Counted from the first letter of the stretch, positions 11,096 to 22,249 are shown. The stretch: 64,000 nucleotides of DNA from Symbiodinium natans (GCA_905221605.1 CAJNDS010002223.1:266567-330566); one strand, 5' to 3'. The notes: a model not told the origin generated them from the sequence alone. Made by a program: numbers and translations.

Positions 11096-11853
11096 TGCGC
11101 GAATTGCGAGCTGTTTGGCTTCCTCGCGTTCACTCGCAATCTTCGCCAGGATTGCCGCAGAGAAAACAACCTCAACATCTACACCCTAAACGCTAACCTC
11201 ATTGTACCTTTGCCTGCCCTATACCCAACATTGGGAAGCCTCGATCCCCTAAGCGACGCAATTCGTTTACCCCCCTTGGCTGATGTAACTCATGCAGGGT
11301 GTCTTTTGTCTGGGGTTTGGGTTCTTCGGACAGTGTGCGCACACTGTCCAACTGTTGGTTTTCATGTGTAAGCATCTCTCCCACAGGGCTTTGTGTTCTT
11401 GGCGTTTGTGTGTTTGAAAGACACCTGGCACAAAATGTGCCCCCCTACAGCACGTTTTTCCTCAACTCCAGTATTCTCAGGCTTCCGATCATGTTGGGTT
11501 CCATCCTTTTTAAGTCAGACAATGACCATCCCCTGGTACGACTTCTGCACCTTCATAGAACCCGGGTTCTGTCCCTCAACACCTTGACGCCGAAACCCAC
11601 ACCCTCCAAGAGCCCATTTCGCGCGGCAAGCGACCACGAGGGCACCCGAGATTTGCTGAAGAGATACGACTCCTTCCTTTTTCTGTATCACTATATTACA
11701 CAGAGGACCCTCGGGATTTTGCACGAAACGTCTCTGAAGGTCTCGGTCTCTCTCTCGCCGAGCCACCGGAGGTCGGCCCATTTCTGCCAGGACGTCCAGG
11801 AGCCCGGACTTCACGTAGGCGGGCCTCGGGCAAGAAAGGGTGGGGAAAGGCAA
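11096..11853 (-). CDS. Possible minus-strand exons, unknown protein
   Basis: Two stretches look protein-like on the minus strand: 11515-11853 (includes LLDVLAEMGRPPVARRERDR) and 11165-11096 (ILAKIASEREEAKQLAIRAE). The + strand ORF 11299-11949 (216 codons) overlaps both. No family match and no confirmed splice phase, so this is a candidate only. Confidence 0.3.
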
Positions 11854-11937
11854 GCTTGGGGGAGAAAAGGGAAACCCGGATGGGCTGTATTAGGCCTTAA
11901 CATGCCCATCATGAACCCCAGGGCCTGTTTAAGGGAT

Positions 11938-12046
11938 AATAGGGCATAATTCAAGGGAATTATAGGGGTATAATCGCCTTTTTAAGGGAATTATAGGGTA
12001 TAATTGCCTTTTAAGGGATTATAGGGTATAATAGCCCATCCTGAAG
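11938..12046. mobile_element. MITE-like repeat, family AGGATGGGCTATTATACCC (copy 1)
   Basis: Three imperfect copies of 'AAGGGAATTATAGGGTATAAT' end in ATAGCCCATCCT. The reverse complement of the end matches the left end of the element at 17986-18073, including CCTATA...CCCCTTAAAAAGGCG, so these are two copies in opposite orientation. No internal coding capacity. A non-autonomous DNA transposon is the simplest reading. Confidence 0.5.
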
Positions 12047-12099
12047 AGGCGGGCGCCTTCGCTGTCTTTGGAGCTTCGGGGGCACAAAGGCCACGGCGC

Positions 12100-13330
12100 T
12101 GCTCAGGGGTGCGATCCGATGAACATCAAACTTTGCAGTATGGTGATGAGTGGCGCAAATGCAAACGAGTCATATATACATAGTGTAAACTTTCCGGGGG
12201 GTGCCTAAGATTAATGTTCCTAGTGATTTATTGTACTTGGTCGGTGCTTAATGCTTTGAAGGTTGTTTAGATCTTTTTCGGCGCGCTATTTGGCGTAGCA
12301 CAAATCTCGAAAGCAGTATTCAAAGATCAACTTGGCGTACCAACAACGATGAAAGGAGCATTGAAACTAACCGCTGGGCTGGCGGCATCATTCGCAATTG
12401 TACAGCAACTTCAACGAAATAAACTTTTACCAGACGACCCGTTCAAGTAAATTAAAAAAAGATAGATATGTTATAAAACATATCCCTCTTAAGGTGGTCT
12501 TACACGTTGCCAAATGGCTCACTGAGAATATGACTCACACGCAAGGGATTTTTCCACACGGGACATGTGTATTGTTAGAAGTCAATTCGTTTCATAACTT
12601 AACAGAATATTTCAAAACTCTTAACAAACGTGATGTTTGGTTTGAGCTTACAGGTCTTAAACTTGTTGTTGCACAATGTACATGAAACATAAAACCTAAC
12701 TTAAATTTTGAGCTATACACCATGTTCATTTACGAGCCATATTGACAGAGATATTGCCAAATAGAATTTATAGCGACATTTTGACAATCTGAAAAACTGG
12801 CTAAAAATTGCCTATTGAACGGTCTTTATAAAGTTTAAGATTTTGTCAGACATATCTGCTTCTATACAAGATGTTTTCCATTAACTTTTGAATTTTTGGG
12901 GATGACCTGGTCTTCTCTAAAACCAAGTAGTGCTCCAAACTTTTTTAGGTTTATATCCTTATCTGCGATTATATTTACCGTCCCATCTGCATTTTTTTCG
13001 ATTGTAATATTTTCACCTGCCAAAAAGTCTTTTAAACTCGAAAATGTGAAGTAGCCTTGCGGAACGAAAACAACTTATTATTAATGTGTAGCATAAATAG
13101 TCAGTGTTCACTCGTTTTATCTTGTTGCTGGAAACTCTGGCATGTTCAATACACATGTGCACCAAATTCCTTTCACATGATATTGTATATGAACAGTAAT
13201 TAAGAAGGAAATGTGTTACAAACTTTTTTTGAGCTATAGTTATGATTTGTGTACCCGGCCACCGCAAACACACACCAAAAGACGAAAACCAAAAGAGAAA
13301 AAACTATTTAAAACGCTAGAGACCTGAATA
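12100..13330. other. AT-rich island of foreign composition
   Basis: Base composition here is clearly AT-richer than both flanks and there are no telomere-like units. It contains a + strand ORF of 95 codons (12398-12685; Lys/Leu/Thr-rich, no recognised domain) and the broken minus-strand frame described separately. The composition suggests an insertion from a virus or large transposon. Confidence 0.55.
12812..13074 (-). pseudogene. Broken virus/Polinton-like structural protein fragment
   Basis: The minus strand is open without an ATG from 13074 to a TAG at 12862, then continues in the +1 frame to 12812. Short strings visible are GYFTFSSLKDFL, NITIEKNADGTVNI and FGALLGF...VIP. The order 'P.GYYT..SL..(Y/F)L ... 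NI.I..N..G.V.I ... (L/F)....LGF...' is one I associate with a protein family common in Polinton/Maverick-like elements and related viruses of protists and invertebrates. That match is from memory and uncertain. In-frame TAA triplets lie immediately upstream and the frame is broken at 12862, so it is a decayed fragment, not a gene. Confidence 0.35.
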
Positions 13331-13858
13331 CTACGAGAGATCTGCTGAAAGAATTGGGTCTTTGAATGTGGCTTTGGGACGCCAGGAGGCCGGAGATTCC
13401 CACGGCCTGTGCGAGAGCCTGCTTATTGGTTGACCCCCCGAGAGAGTGCACACAATCTCTGCAGACTCTCACCCGTCAAGACATTGTACGGCATCCTTGC
13501 AAAAGACTCTATGAGCACATCCTGGTGAGGGAACCTCTACCCTGACTTTTGCAAAATGCGCAGCTGCCAATGCAGACTGCGCCTGTTGAACTTACAGATC
13601 ATGTACATGCAATTTATTTTCGCGGTCGCTACGATAGAAGGACGATCAACGGCTACACGATGTGGGCTTGTTCGCGTTGGAGTGAGATTGAAGGATCAGG
13701 GCGGAACAGATGGGGCACAAACGTTGATGACCATGCCTGTCAAGCACAGCCCCATTCTCTGCGCAAAAAGTTTCTCTAGACCCTAAAAGCCTCAAGGGTC
13801 CCCTTGAGCCACTAAACCCTAAACCCGAAACCCTAAACCTGGAAACTTAAGCCCCAAA

Positions 13859-14230
13859 GCCTCGATGAGATGCTCCAAGACCAGTCTCAGGCATTCAGGG
13901 CTCAGGATATCCCTCGACACCCCCAAGAAGTGAGGGCACCCAGCACCAAGAGCAGAGGAGCCGGCAAAGACGCCAGCCAGTTCCTACGCAAGGTCACGGA
14001 GGATACACTTAAAAATCACCACAGGATGAGAAAGTATTTAGGGTTTAGGGTTTAGGGTTTAGGGTTTAGGGTTTAGGGTTTAGGGTTTAGGGTTTAGGGT
14101 TTAGGGTTTCAGACTTCGGGGGCAGATTTCGGGGGTGTCTTGCAGCTACGGAGCTCCTGAGGATGCCCCCAGCGAGGGGTTTTGGTGCGCGGCAGTGGCT
14201 GTTCAGCTTGTTTACAGCGAATGGGCGTAG
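13859..14230 (+). CDS. Unknown gene, last two exons
   Basis: Exon 13859-14025 reads MLQDQSQAFRAQDIPRH..., ending ...QFLRKVTEDTLKNHH; exon 14146-14230 reads YGAPEDAPSEGFWCAAVAVQ... and stops at TAG. The best junction is CACAG|GATGAG (GA donor) to TTGCAG|C, which keeps phase (AG+C = Ser). A GT donor at AGAAA|GTATTTAGG also keeps phase. The intron is a TTTAGGG array. A second frame of exon 2 is also open, which weakens the case. No family recognised. Confidence 0.45.
14036..14110 (+). repeat. TTTAGGG array (intron of the gene at 13.9-14.2 kb)
   Basis: Ten perfect units directly after the proposed donor. Confidence 0.95.
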
Positions 14231-14289
14231 AGACCAGGGATAAGGTCATAGTGTGTGGCTGGCAAAGACATGCAAGAGCCTGTGGCATG

Positions 14290-15138
14290 TCATTTAAAGA
14301 GCTCTGGCCGCGGCGCAAAGTGCAGACGAAAGGCAGATGAGAGAAAGGTCGACACAATGGAAGTCATTGCTTCATGCTTTGAGCGGGACTTCGTGACTTC
14401 GTGATGCTCCTCGTATCTTTCTGGGTGCGAAAGTGCACTAGGCAGGTAGTGATGAAGCCCGTAGAAATCTATGCCCCACGTGTCTTTGTGGGCATCTGCT
14501 CCCCAAATTGGTGAACTTGATACTATCTCGCAACACGACCTGCGAACTACGTGAGGTATCCTTGTCAACTTCCACAGGTTGCAGAAAGTCACGGCTGCAA
14601 CTCACCTTACTATCCCTAACCCTTCCGACGTGTCCTCCGCAACAAGTTGCGAGTTCGGCTGCATGCCTCGGCGCTGCACTCACAGCCACCAAGCTCTGTC
14701 ACCTTCAAGCTTTTACCCCGGAGGCTGGTTCGCCAATACGGTGCAACCAGCCCGGTGTCGGGCTACCAGGGGGCCACATAGGGCCACACAAGGGAAGGCC
14801 CCTTTTTCGCAGACCCCAGCATAGGCCATGGAGGCCGCCCTGAGCCACACACCAGCCGGCACTTGTTGGGGTCTCGAAGAGCCTGGCCAGTTTGGGGGGG
14901 GGGGGGGGGGGGGGGGACTGCGATTGGCCTGTCAAGGTCTGTAGGTGCTGTGTGGCTTGGGAGGGTCTACAACAAGTTGGTATGCAAACGCAGCGTGTTT
15001 TCTAAAATCTCTGCCACCCAGAATAGCTAAAGCCGAGAGATGATCTTGGGCAGAGCTGGCGTAGCTGAAAAGCAGCCCACCGGTGAAAGCCATGAGGAAC
15101 AGTAACTCCTCTTCTGCATCTCCACCCCGATGGGTCAA
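14290..15138 (-). CDS. Two possible minus-strand terminal exons, unknown
   Basis: 14520-14290 ends ...FRLHFAPRPELFK-stop and contains DAHKDTWGIDFYGLHHYLPS. 15138-14932 is a 68-codon ORF (AEEELLFLMAFTGGLLFSYA...) with a hydrophobic stretch. They are in different frames and are separated by a run of about 22 G (14895-14917). Coding texture only; either may be chance. Confidence 0.3.
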
Positions 15139-17257
15139 GGCTGTTGGAGCGCCCGAAAACTGTAATGCTTCGAGGCAACAATCATGGTTTTCGGGTGTTA
15201 GGTAGAGTTAGAGGGCTCGGGGGTTTAGGGTTGAGGCTTGCTGAGGGCTCTGGCATTTGAGTCCCAGGGATCTGCAAATCCTATTGAGGACCCGAGTACA
15301 GTTTCCAAGCCCATCTTTCTGAACCCCAGACTTGAACTCTAAGCCCAGTCATAGAGTCCTACGAGCGAAGATTTTGAGGCCGGACATTTGTTCCCCACCT
15401 CAATGTCTGCTCGCACCGTCTCTTCGGTCACCTGACCTTGATGTCCGGTTCATGCTACTTTGAAGTTTTGTTATAGGTTGGGCCCGTTGGTCCTGGAGTG
15501 AGGACTTTAGAATTAGAACTGTAGAGCGTCGGGGTTTGAGAACCCGCAGGGTTCGATCGAAGAATGCTCAACCCAAGCCCTTGCCTCCACCCCTATACCG
15601 CCCAAGCCTGCACGGCTTTCAGGATTTCGGGCCCAAACCGAAAAACCACAAGTTCCCGCAAGCTCTACCAAGACACTGAGTTCATGAAGTTCGGCATCTG
15701 GGGTGTTTAGGGCCGGGGGTCCGGGATTCTACCTGTCAACCCTACCGCCTACCGCGCTCAGGCCCCCAAGTTTACAACTTGAAGTCCCTCTCGGAAGGCT
15801 CCCGGGCCAAGAAGAGGATCGAAGGCACAGGCCTTCACATCATCAGGGCTTCAGGCGTGGGGGGGTTCGGGGGGGGGCAATAGGCGATCAAGTTCGTGGG
15901 GTTCGGGACTGGGGAGTTAAGGGTTCAAGTTTCGGTCGGGATTTTGAGGCCTCAGGTCTCAAGCTTCTTGGGCTCTTGAGGGGCCCTTTGGCTCTTTAGC
16001 TTCAGGTTGCCGCCTTAACCGTTCTATGTTTTTGAGGGTTCAAATGAAGAGTGTGCAGGTCGCGCTTTGTCGGCATGCCCATTTGGTGTCAGAAGATGCA
16101 CCACCTACGTCCAGAGGCACTTTTCATGTGAAACTCCAAATGACCTGGTCTCGACTGGTCCCTTACTGCAGCAACTTCAAGAACTGTGGGAGTTAGAGGC
16201 CTTTGGGGGTTTTCAGGGTTTGCCCTGCCCCCCGCCAACAAAGAACACACAATGAAACAAAACAAACAAAAACGCAGACTGTTCGGCTTGCATGTCGCTT
16301 CGCAAAAAAGTAGGCCTTAGGGCCTCTCAGAATTGAACAGGTAGATCAATAAACCAGACAGACCCCACAGCTTTCAAAACGGAGGCAAGACCACTGATCA
16401 CCAGAATTCAAAACCACATACTCAGAATCTCCCCCCAAAACCCCCAAAAAGCAAAAAAAAATCCCCCAAAACCCCCAAAAAACAAAAAAAAATCCCCCAG
16501 TGAGACACCCAGACTCCCTGACAGCCCTGTCACCAAAGGCTCCGGGCCTCGCAAAGGTCGAACCCAGTCGCCGGGCAGCGGAAGGTCATCGTGAAGACCT
16601 CGGCTTTGAGCACAAAGGGCAAAAAGGGCCCCCAACCTTCCCGGGAGCTTTCTCTGAAAGCCCCCAAGTTAGGGGTTTTTTAACGTTAAAATGCCCTAAG
16701 ACCCGAAATATTTAGGGTTTTAGGGTTGTTTAACGTTAAAGAACCCTAAATACAACTGCCCCCAACTGCCCACAAGTGCCCGCAACTGCCCTCAAATAAA
16801 CTGCCCTCAGCTGCCCTCGACTGCTGGACCTAAAACCCTCCCCGTTTAGATGCCAGGCTCTTGCTGATAAGCCCTAAACCCTAAACCCTAAACCCTAAAC
16901 CCCAAACCCTAAACCCAGGTTCAGGCTTCCCATGAAAGAATCAGGCTGAGCGCCGATGATTGAGACTTAGCGTCTTGAGCGCGCCCGAAAGCCGCGTCGC
17001 ACGGGATCTTTCAAAAATCGAATGACTCCTGTCCCTTACAATGAAGGCGCTTTCTTCTCTTGCTTCAACAAGGCCCCCCCAAAAAACAAATGCAAAACTT
17101 TTATCGAAAGCTCTCAGAGCCGGACGGAGGTTTGGTGGAAGTCTGTCATTCCACTTCTGCAACCACCAGGCACATCACGTCCATCACATACCCAGCCACC
17201 GCTGGAGAACCTCAGAGGCTCTTTCGGGCGACTCATGAGATGAGTGGCGTTTTACGG
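15139..17257. other. Mostly unassigned
   Basis: No recognisable gene. Weak + strand coding-like pieces are 16500-16640 (DSLTALSPKAPGLAKVEPSR) and 17060-17255 (ending GEPQRLFRATHEMSGVLRAF, cut off by the next TTTAGGG array). Seven CCCTAAA-like units lie at 16868-16918. Confidence 0.25.
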
Positions 17258-17395
17258 GCGTTTAGGGTTTAGGGTTTAGGGTTTAGGGTTTAGGGTTTAG
17301 GGCTTAGGGTTTAGGGTTTAGGGTTTAGGGTTTAGGGTTTAGGGTTTAGGGTTTGGGGTTTAGGGTTTAGGGTTTAGTATTTAGGGTTTAGGGGG
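17258..17395 (+). repeat. TTTAGGG array
   Basis: About 19 units with single-base variants (GCTTAGG, TTTGGGG, TTTAGTA). Confidence 0.95.
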
Positions 17396-17985
17396 CGCAT
17401 AGCACTTGAGGGTTGTTGGTTCGGGGTCTGCACCCTCAGCCCGAAGCCGCAAACCAGAAGCATCAAGTCCTGACCGGAGCCCTCAAGATTTCGTTTCGGG
17501 CTTGGAGTCCAAGCCGAAACTCTTAGAGCTGTGACGTTGTCAGAGGTTTCAGGGCGTTTTTCGGTGGGCTTGAAGACGCTGATCAGGGAGGGTGATAAGG
17601 GCAACCACTAGCAAGCCCAAACCCTAAGCAGCCGAAACTCGAATCTCCCGGGAGATGCCCTGGGCTCTGAGCCCGGCTGTGCAGTGAACTAACTAAGGCA
17701 TGCGCATGCTTTTCAGGCAGTTCGGATGGACCTGGCACGGCAGCTAGGGTTTTTTTGGCCTAGGGCGAAGAGATTTTTCGTGAAGGCCTGGGAAAACCCT
17801 GAGAAAACAACGAAGAGGTTTATGTGAAGCATGGCCCGCCAAGCATTCTGTCCCGAGGGCGAGAGAGGGTGAAACTAACGGGCTTTGGGTATCCGCAGGT
17901 CGGGCTGTGCAGGACAAGAAGCCTCCTGCGTCAGAGCTTTCTCTGAACTCGAACTAAACCCCTCAAATTGCCTTCACCCCCGGTT

Positions 17986-18073
17986 TAGGACGGGCCATTA
18001 TATCCTATAGCCCCTTAAAAAGGCGCTTTACAGGGTTCATTGTTGGGGATCATAGAGTCTCATAGCCCATCCT
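17986..18073. mobile_element. MITE-like repeat, family AGGATGGGCTATTATACCC (copy 2)
   Basis: Left end AGGACGGGCCATTATATCC and right end ...ATAGCCCATCCT form an imperfect terminal inverted repeat of about 22 bp. The interior shares CCTATAGCCCCTTAAAAAGGCG with copy 1 (opposite strand). Confidence 0.5.
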
Positions 18074-18195
18074 GGAATACCGCCTTTCGACACCTCCGTT
18101 GAACGAGAGCTCTGGCCTTGGGCTGCCGGACAGATCGACGCATCCACGGTCCAAATGCCACCTTCTGACGGTGGCTTTTCGCTTCACGAGACAGA

Positions 18196-18847
18196 ACAGA
18201 GAGAGAGAGAGAGAAAGAGGGAAAGAGAAAGAGAAAGAGAGAGCCAGAAAGAGAAAGAGAAAGAGAAAGAGGAAGAGGAAGAGGAAAGAGAAAGAGAAAG
18301 AGAAAGAGAAAGAGAAAGAGAAAAGAGAAAAGAGAGAGAGAGAGAGAAAAGAGAAAAGAGAAAAGAGAAAAGAGAAAAGAGAAAAGAGAAAAGAGAAAAG
18401 AGAAAAGAGAAAAGAGAAAAGAGAAAAGAGAAAAGAGAAAAGAGAAAAGAGAAAAGAGAAAAGAGAAAAGAGAAAAGAGAAAAGAGAAAAGAGAAAAGAG
18501 AAAAGAGAAAAGAGAAAAGAGAAAAGAGAAAAGAGAAAAGAAAAGAGAAAAGAGAAAAGAGAAAAGAGAAAAGAGAAAAGAGAAAAGAGAAAAGAGAAAA
18601 GAGAAAAGAGAAAAGAGAAAAGAGAAAAGAGAAAAGAGAAAAGAGAAAAGAGAAAAGAGAAAAGAGAAAAGAGAAAAGAGAAAAGAGAAAAGAGAAAGGA
18701 GAAAGGAGAAAAGAGAAAAGAGAAAAGAGAAAAGAGAAAAGAGAAAAGAGAAAAGAGAAAAGAGAAAAGAGAAAAGGGAAAAGAGAAAAGAGAAAAGAGA
18801 AAAGAGGAAAGAGGAAAGAGAAAAGAGAAAGAGAAAGAGAAAGAGAG
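18196..18847 (+). repeat. Polypurine tract, mainly GAGAAAA heptamers
   Basis: About 650 bp almost purely A and G. The core (about 18345-18815) is a heptamer GAGAAAA. Because 7 is not a multiple of 3 every + frame is open (Arg/Lys/Glu), as are the complementary frames, giving spurious ORFs over 250 codons on both strands. The tract is a strong candidate for triplex (H-DNA) formation. Confidence 0.95.
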
Positions 18848-19076
18848 GGATAACGAACAAAAAAAAGCATGAAGAAAAAAGGGGACTTGCCAGGTCAGGT
18901 AGGGGTCCAGATGTCAGGTTCGCGTTTCAGGTTCAGCGGGCTAGAGTTGAGGGGGGGCCGTGGTTGGGGTCACGTCAGCAAACTCAACATGAAAAGATAG
19001 ACGAGCCCAGTACCCTACCCCACAGGGCTATGCAGACACAGCTAAGGTTGCAAGACTATTAACCCGCTGAGGAGCC

Positions 19077-19680
19077 CTAATCCTTCTGCCCGGAAACAAA
19101 CTCCAGAACCATCGACGTCCAGGCGATGCTCTCAAGCACCACCCTGAATGACCCAGGAGACCCTAAACCCCAAACTCTGCTAACAGAACGCAACTCACGG
19201 CCCCTCAGCGCACCTGCTCTGCTGACCTGCGGCCGCTGTGGCCCACGAAAGCCAGCACTCCAACCTCTATGTGGTCCTCCGCACACGCAAGGGGCCTAGA
19301 GCCGACCGGGTGGTTAGGAGCTCGAGTGCAAGCTTTCCCTCAAGCCTTTAGGCCTGTAGTAGGCTGGCGTTTTGGGACTGGAGGAGGCTCAGGGAAGTTC
19401 GGGACTTCAGGCCGTTGGAACCCTGGCAGTTCTGGAGTTTCGGGTCTCTTTTGGTTAGGCTCCGTGGCATGGGATTCAGGTTCAGTGCTCCTCAAACCAA
19501 AGGGAATCAGCGCGTGCGGCGCAAACACTGTACGGCTTCGAACGCAACACAGAAGAACGCAACACGAAAGGAATCCTAAATCTTGGGAATCCCTGGCATG
19601 CCGATGCCACTGGAGGTCCTGCCGCCCGTGCGTGTCCAGCAGCTTGACCAGGATAAACTTGCCCTCACAAGACTCGTCTT
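19077..19680 (-). CDS. Unknown gene, last three exons
   Basis: Exon about 19676-19590 reads DESCEGKFILVKLLDTHGRQ...; exon 19264-19227 reads VGVLAFVGHSGR; exon 19143-19077 reads VVLESIAWTSMVLEFVSGQK and stops (TAG). The junction 19227/19143 is CGCAG|GT...CATTCAG|G, phase 2 on both sides (AG+G = Arg), a clean GT-AG intron. The first junction fits a GA donor (CAG|GACCTC or AGG|GATTCC) in phase 0. No family recognised. Confidence 0.45.
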
Positions 19681-20063
19681 GAAAGCTTGCCGTGCTTTGG
19701 GGAGGAGGGGGAAGGGGAAGGGGGGGGGGAAGGGGGGGGGGGTGAACTATTCCACACTTCAGGTTGGCCCACCTCACGCGATTGTTAAAAGTTTGATTTT
19801 GGAGATCTTATGCGGCTGGTCTGGGTAAAGGTTCTGAGCGCCGAAAGCAGCGAAACACTCCTCAACTCTAAACCTCAAGCCAAAGAATCTTCAGGTCCAG
19901 GCTGCCCGGAACTTTGTACAAGTCAAGGGTGAACATGGTGTGGGTTTGGATTGAAAGCCCCAAGCTACTCAAGCTACTCGAAAGGTCAGACTTCAAGGTG
20001 CCTTGAACCCTGAACCAAAGAACCACGGACGTGCCAGCAGTTGAGGACAGACTGAACTCATGA

Positions 20064-20255
20064 ATGTGCAATACGGAAATGGAGAAGAATGAGCGTGAAA
20101 AGATCAAGTATCAAGATCGGGTGCTTCAAGATGAAAACTGCGTAGACACACAAGTTGGAGGACATGACTCGACGTGTTGCTTTTATAACCCGAGCAAGTC
20201 TTGGGCCAGACCACCTGACCTCAGCCCCCGGCCCAGACCAACATCCCCAGCCTAA
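20064..20255 (+). CDS. Small ORF of 63 codons, unknown
   Basis: Begins MCNTEMEKNEREKIKYQDRV and ends ...RPRPTSPA-stop. Charged N-terminal half, Pro/Arg-rich end. The stop codon falls in the 13-bp direct repeat that flanks the inverted-repeat element next to it. No homology recognised. Confidence 0.3.
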   Translation: MCNTEMEKNEREKIKYQDRVLQDENCVDTQVGGHDSTCCFYNPSKSWARPPDLSPRPRPTSPA

Positions 20256-20371
20256 ATGGATAGCTCTCTAAACAAGGGCCCCTTTTTGGGATCCCTTTTT
20301 AAAGGGTGCCGCCTTGTAAGGGGTACCCAAAAAGGGACCCCTAATTTAGGAGGAAACTGCCTAAATGGATA
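20250..20371. mobile_element. Small inverted-repeat element flanked by a 13-bp direct repeat
   Basis: GCCTAAATGGATA occurs at 20250-20262 and again at 20359-20371. Between them lies an imperfect inverted repeat (20275-20294 and 20320-20342: AGGGCCCCTTTTTGGGATCCC against GGGGTACCCAAAAAGGGACC). It looks like a tiny non-autonomous insertion with a target duplication, although 13 bp is long for a duplication; a foldback repeat is the alternative. Confidence 0.45.
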
Positions 20372-20384
20372 TTGCACCAGGGGT

Positions 20385-20500
20385 GCAGCGAAAGGCCTCT
20401 GAGTTGCTTCCAGGAGCGTTTCGCTACGCGGACCCGTGCAAACCCTGGGCTCCCTGTGCGCCTCCACCCACTTCGGGAGTTCCACTTCCACCTCAGAGGG
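20385..20500 (-). CDS. Possible exon, unknown
   Basis: After a CTGAG|G acceptor the minus strand reads VEVELPKWVEAHREPRVCTG, then ...SETLLEATQRPFAAPLVQYP. No splice partner found. Confidence 0.3.
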
Positions 20501-20509
20501 TTGCCCACG

Positions 20510-20595
20510 TTTAGGGGTTAGGGTTTTGGGGTTTTGGGGTTTAGGGTTTAGGGTTTGGGGTTTGGGGTTTGGGGTTTAGGGTTTAGAGTCTAGGG
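20510..20595 (+). repeat. TTTGGGG/TTTAGGG array
   Basis: Mixed heptamers and one or two octamers (GTTTTGGG). Confidence 0.9.
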
Positions 20596-20692
20596 TTCCA
20601 CTTTAAAGACAAGTCCTCAACCGGGGGCCAATCGTCAGAACCATGACTCTGCAACCCCCAGGCCTGAACCCTAAACTCGAGTCACGCATGGG

Positions 20693-20780
20693 GATGTTCC
20701 CCCTCATACGAACGGTCCTTAATAGGGAGTACCCCCTTTGATCGTCCCTATTCAGGACTGTCAGTATAAGGGGGAACACA
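20693..20780. mobile_element. MITE, family GATGTTCCCC (copy 1), 33-bp terminal inverted repeats
   Basis: Arms 20696-20728 and 20745-20777 pair at 28 of 33 positions (GTTCCCCCTCATACGAACGG against its partner), leaving only a 16-bp loop. The same ends occur in the element at 56430-56520. No coding capacity. Very likely a non-autonomous DNA transposon or foldback element. Confidence 0.7.
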
Positions 20781-20819
20781 CGCCCGTGAAGCCCACGAAT
20801 CCTAAAATCACGAAGGGTG

Positions 20820-20910
20820 CCTCCCGGCTGGTTGCATCTGTCCGGAAGAATGCACAAGGCCTGGGGGGCCGCAAGACGGGCGCAGCGCATAGAGGCTTTG
20901 GGAGATAGGT
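20820..20910 (+). CDS. Possible exon, unknown
   Basis: After CACGAAG|G the + strand reads PPGWLHLSGRMHKAWGAARR and continues AQRIEALGDR. No partner exon found; texture only. Confidence 0.25.
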
Positions 20911-21577
20911 TCAGGGTTCAGGGGTTCAGGGTTCAGGCAGCTAGCAGAAAACACAACGCCTGAGAAACAAACAAAAGTGAGACATGCAAATCATCCAAAA
21001 GACCTCAAGAGCTGAGGTTCCCACAGGGTCTGGTCAGTGCCGGCAGTAGCAGCTGGCGGAAGGCGGGATGTGGCGTTGAGGTTTTGTGGATGTGGGGCGT
21101 TTTGGGTAACGAGAGGACAGAGCACAGTGAACTCAAAGTTTCAGGTTCAAGGCGTGATGGCTTGGGGTCTAGGGGTGTATGTGGCGGTTTTCAACATTTA
21201 GGGCTTCGGGGTCTTGGCTTGCGGTTGCAATGGCAACGATGTGCTGCTCGGGCTGCGCTGCTTTCAACAATACACCCAAAACCCCAATGCCTTTAAATCT
21301 CGACCCTCAACCTAAATCCTCACACCCAAAATCTCTCTAACAAAGGCCATCCCGATACCCGCACTGCGGTCCCGTCAATGCCGGACCCAGTACTGGAAGC
21401 CCCCCATGGCGCACGTGCCAGTCATGCTCTCAGCTGCCACACATATCCAAAAAACATAAAACAACCCCACCACGTGCCTTTCACCGCTTCCTGGAGTTCC
21501 TCCGGAAGGGGAATTTCGAGCTTTCGAGGCTCTGAAGGGAAACTCATGCCATGGTGGAAGGTGTGCGAAGCAGCAGC

Positions 21578-22230
21578 CGGCACTTCCTTTAGACGAGCAC
21601 TTGCTTATGGAATGGGTGCACGCACGCTATAGCAGCTCTGCAGCTGTCTGCGCTTTGCAAGGGGTGGCGGAAGGCGTTGAAGCTGGCAGTTTCGGTTTGA
21701 GAGCTCGCGCGCCAACATTGCCCTTGCCAAGAACTGCTTTCGATTTGCTGAAGGGCTTGTGTTGGAGTGGCGGAATGGGCTAGCAGCCCGAACTTACTCA
21801 AGAGCTCGAGGCCCGCACTTGCTTCGGAGCTACCCGCACTTTGAACCAGAGCTATAGTGGAACGGCAGCCCGCACGGGTTCAAGGGCTCACTGACGAGCA
21901 GCCCGACCTTTGTTAAGAGTTGCCCGCAGTTTGCTTGAGAGCTTGTTAGGCGTGCGGCCTGGCAGCCTACACTTGTTTAACAGGCACGTACATGCTGAAG
22001 AGATCGCCTTTAAGGGGGTGGAAGTTCCAGCAGCCCATACTTGCTCAAGAGTTTGTTTTGCGGCCCCTCACTCGTTTAGGATATTGCTGTATGGAGGCTG
22101 GAAGACATGCGGGCGAACAGAATAAAGCAGCCAGCTGGCAAGCATGCGGACCACTTATTTGCCCAGAATTGTTCAAGAGTTGGGGGTTGGGTTGCCTGGC
22201 AAACGTTGGGTTTCGCCAGAACTTGCCTGA
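21578..22230 (+). repeat. Degenerate repeat of 'GCAGCCCGCACTTGCTCAAGAGCT'
   Basis: Variants of a roughly 24-base phrase (CAGCCCGCAC..., TTGCTCAAGAG, TTTGTTAAGAG, CTTGTTTAACAG) recur about ten times at irregular spacing. The first 180 bp can also be read as a + strand open frame (EHLLMEWVHARYSSSAAVCA...), of doubtful meaning. Confidence 0.5.
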
Positions 22231-22249
22231 ATGAAGAGTTTGGATTCTA

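Noticed and set aside
18060-18872. ORFs of 230-266 codons on both strands
   Set aside because: They are reading frames through a purine heptamer repeat; every frame is open by construction.
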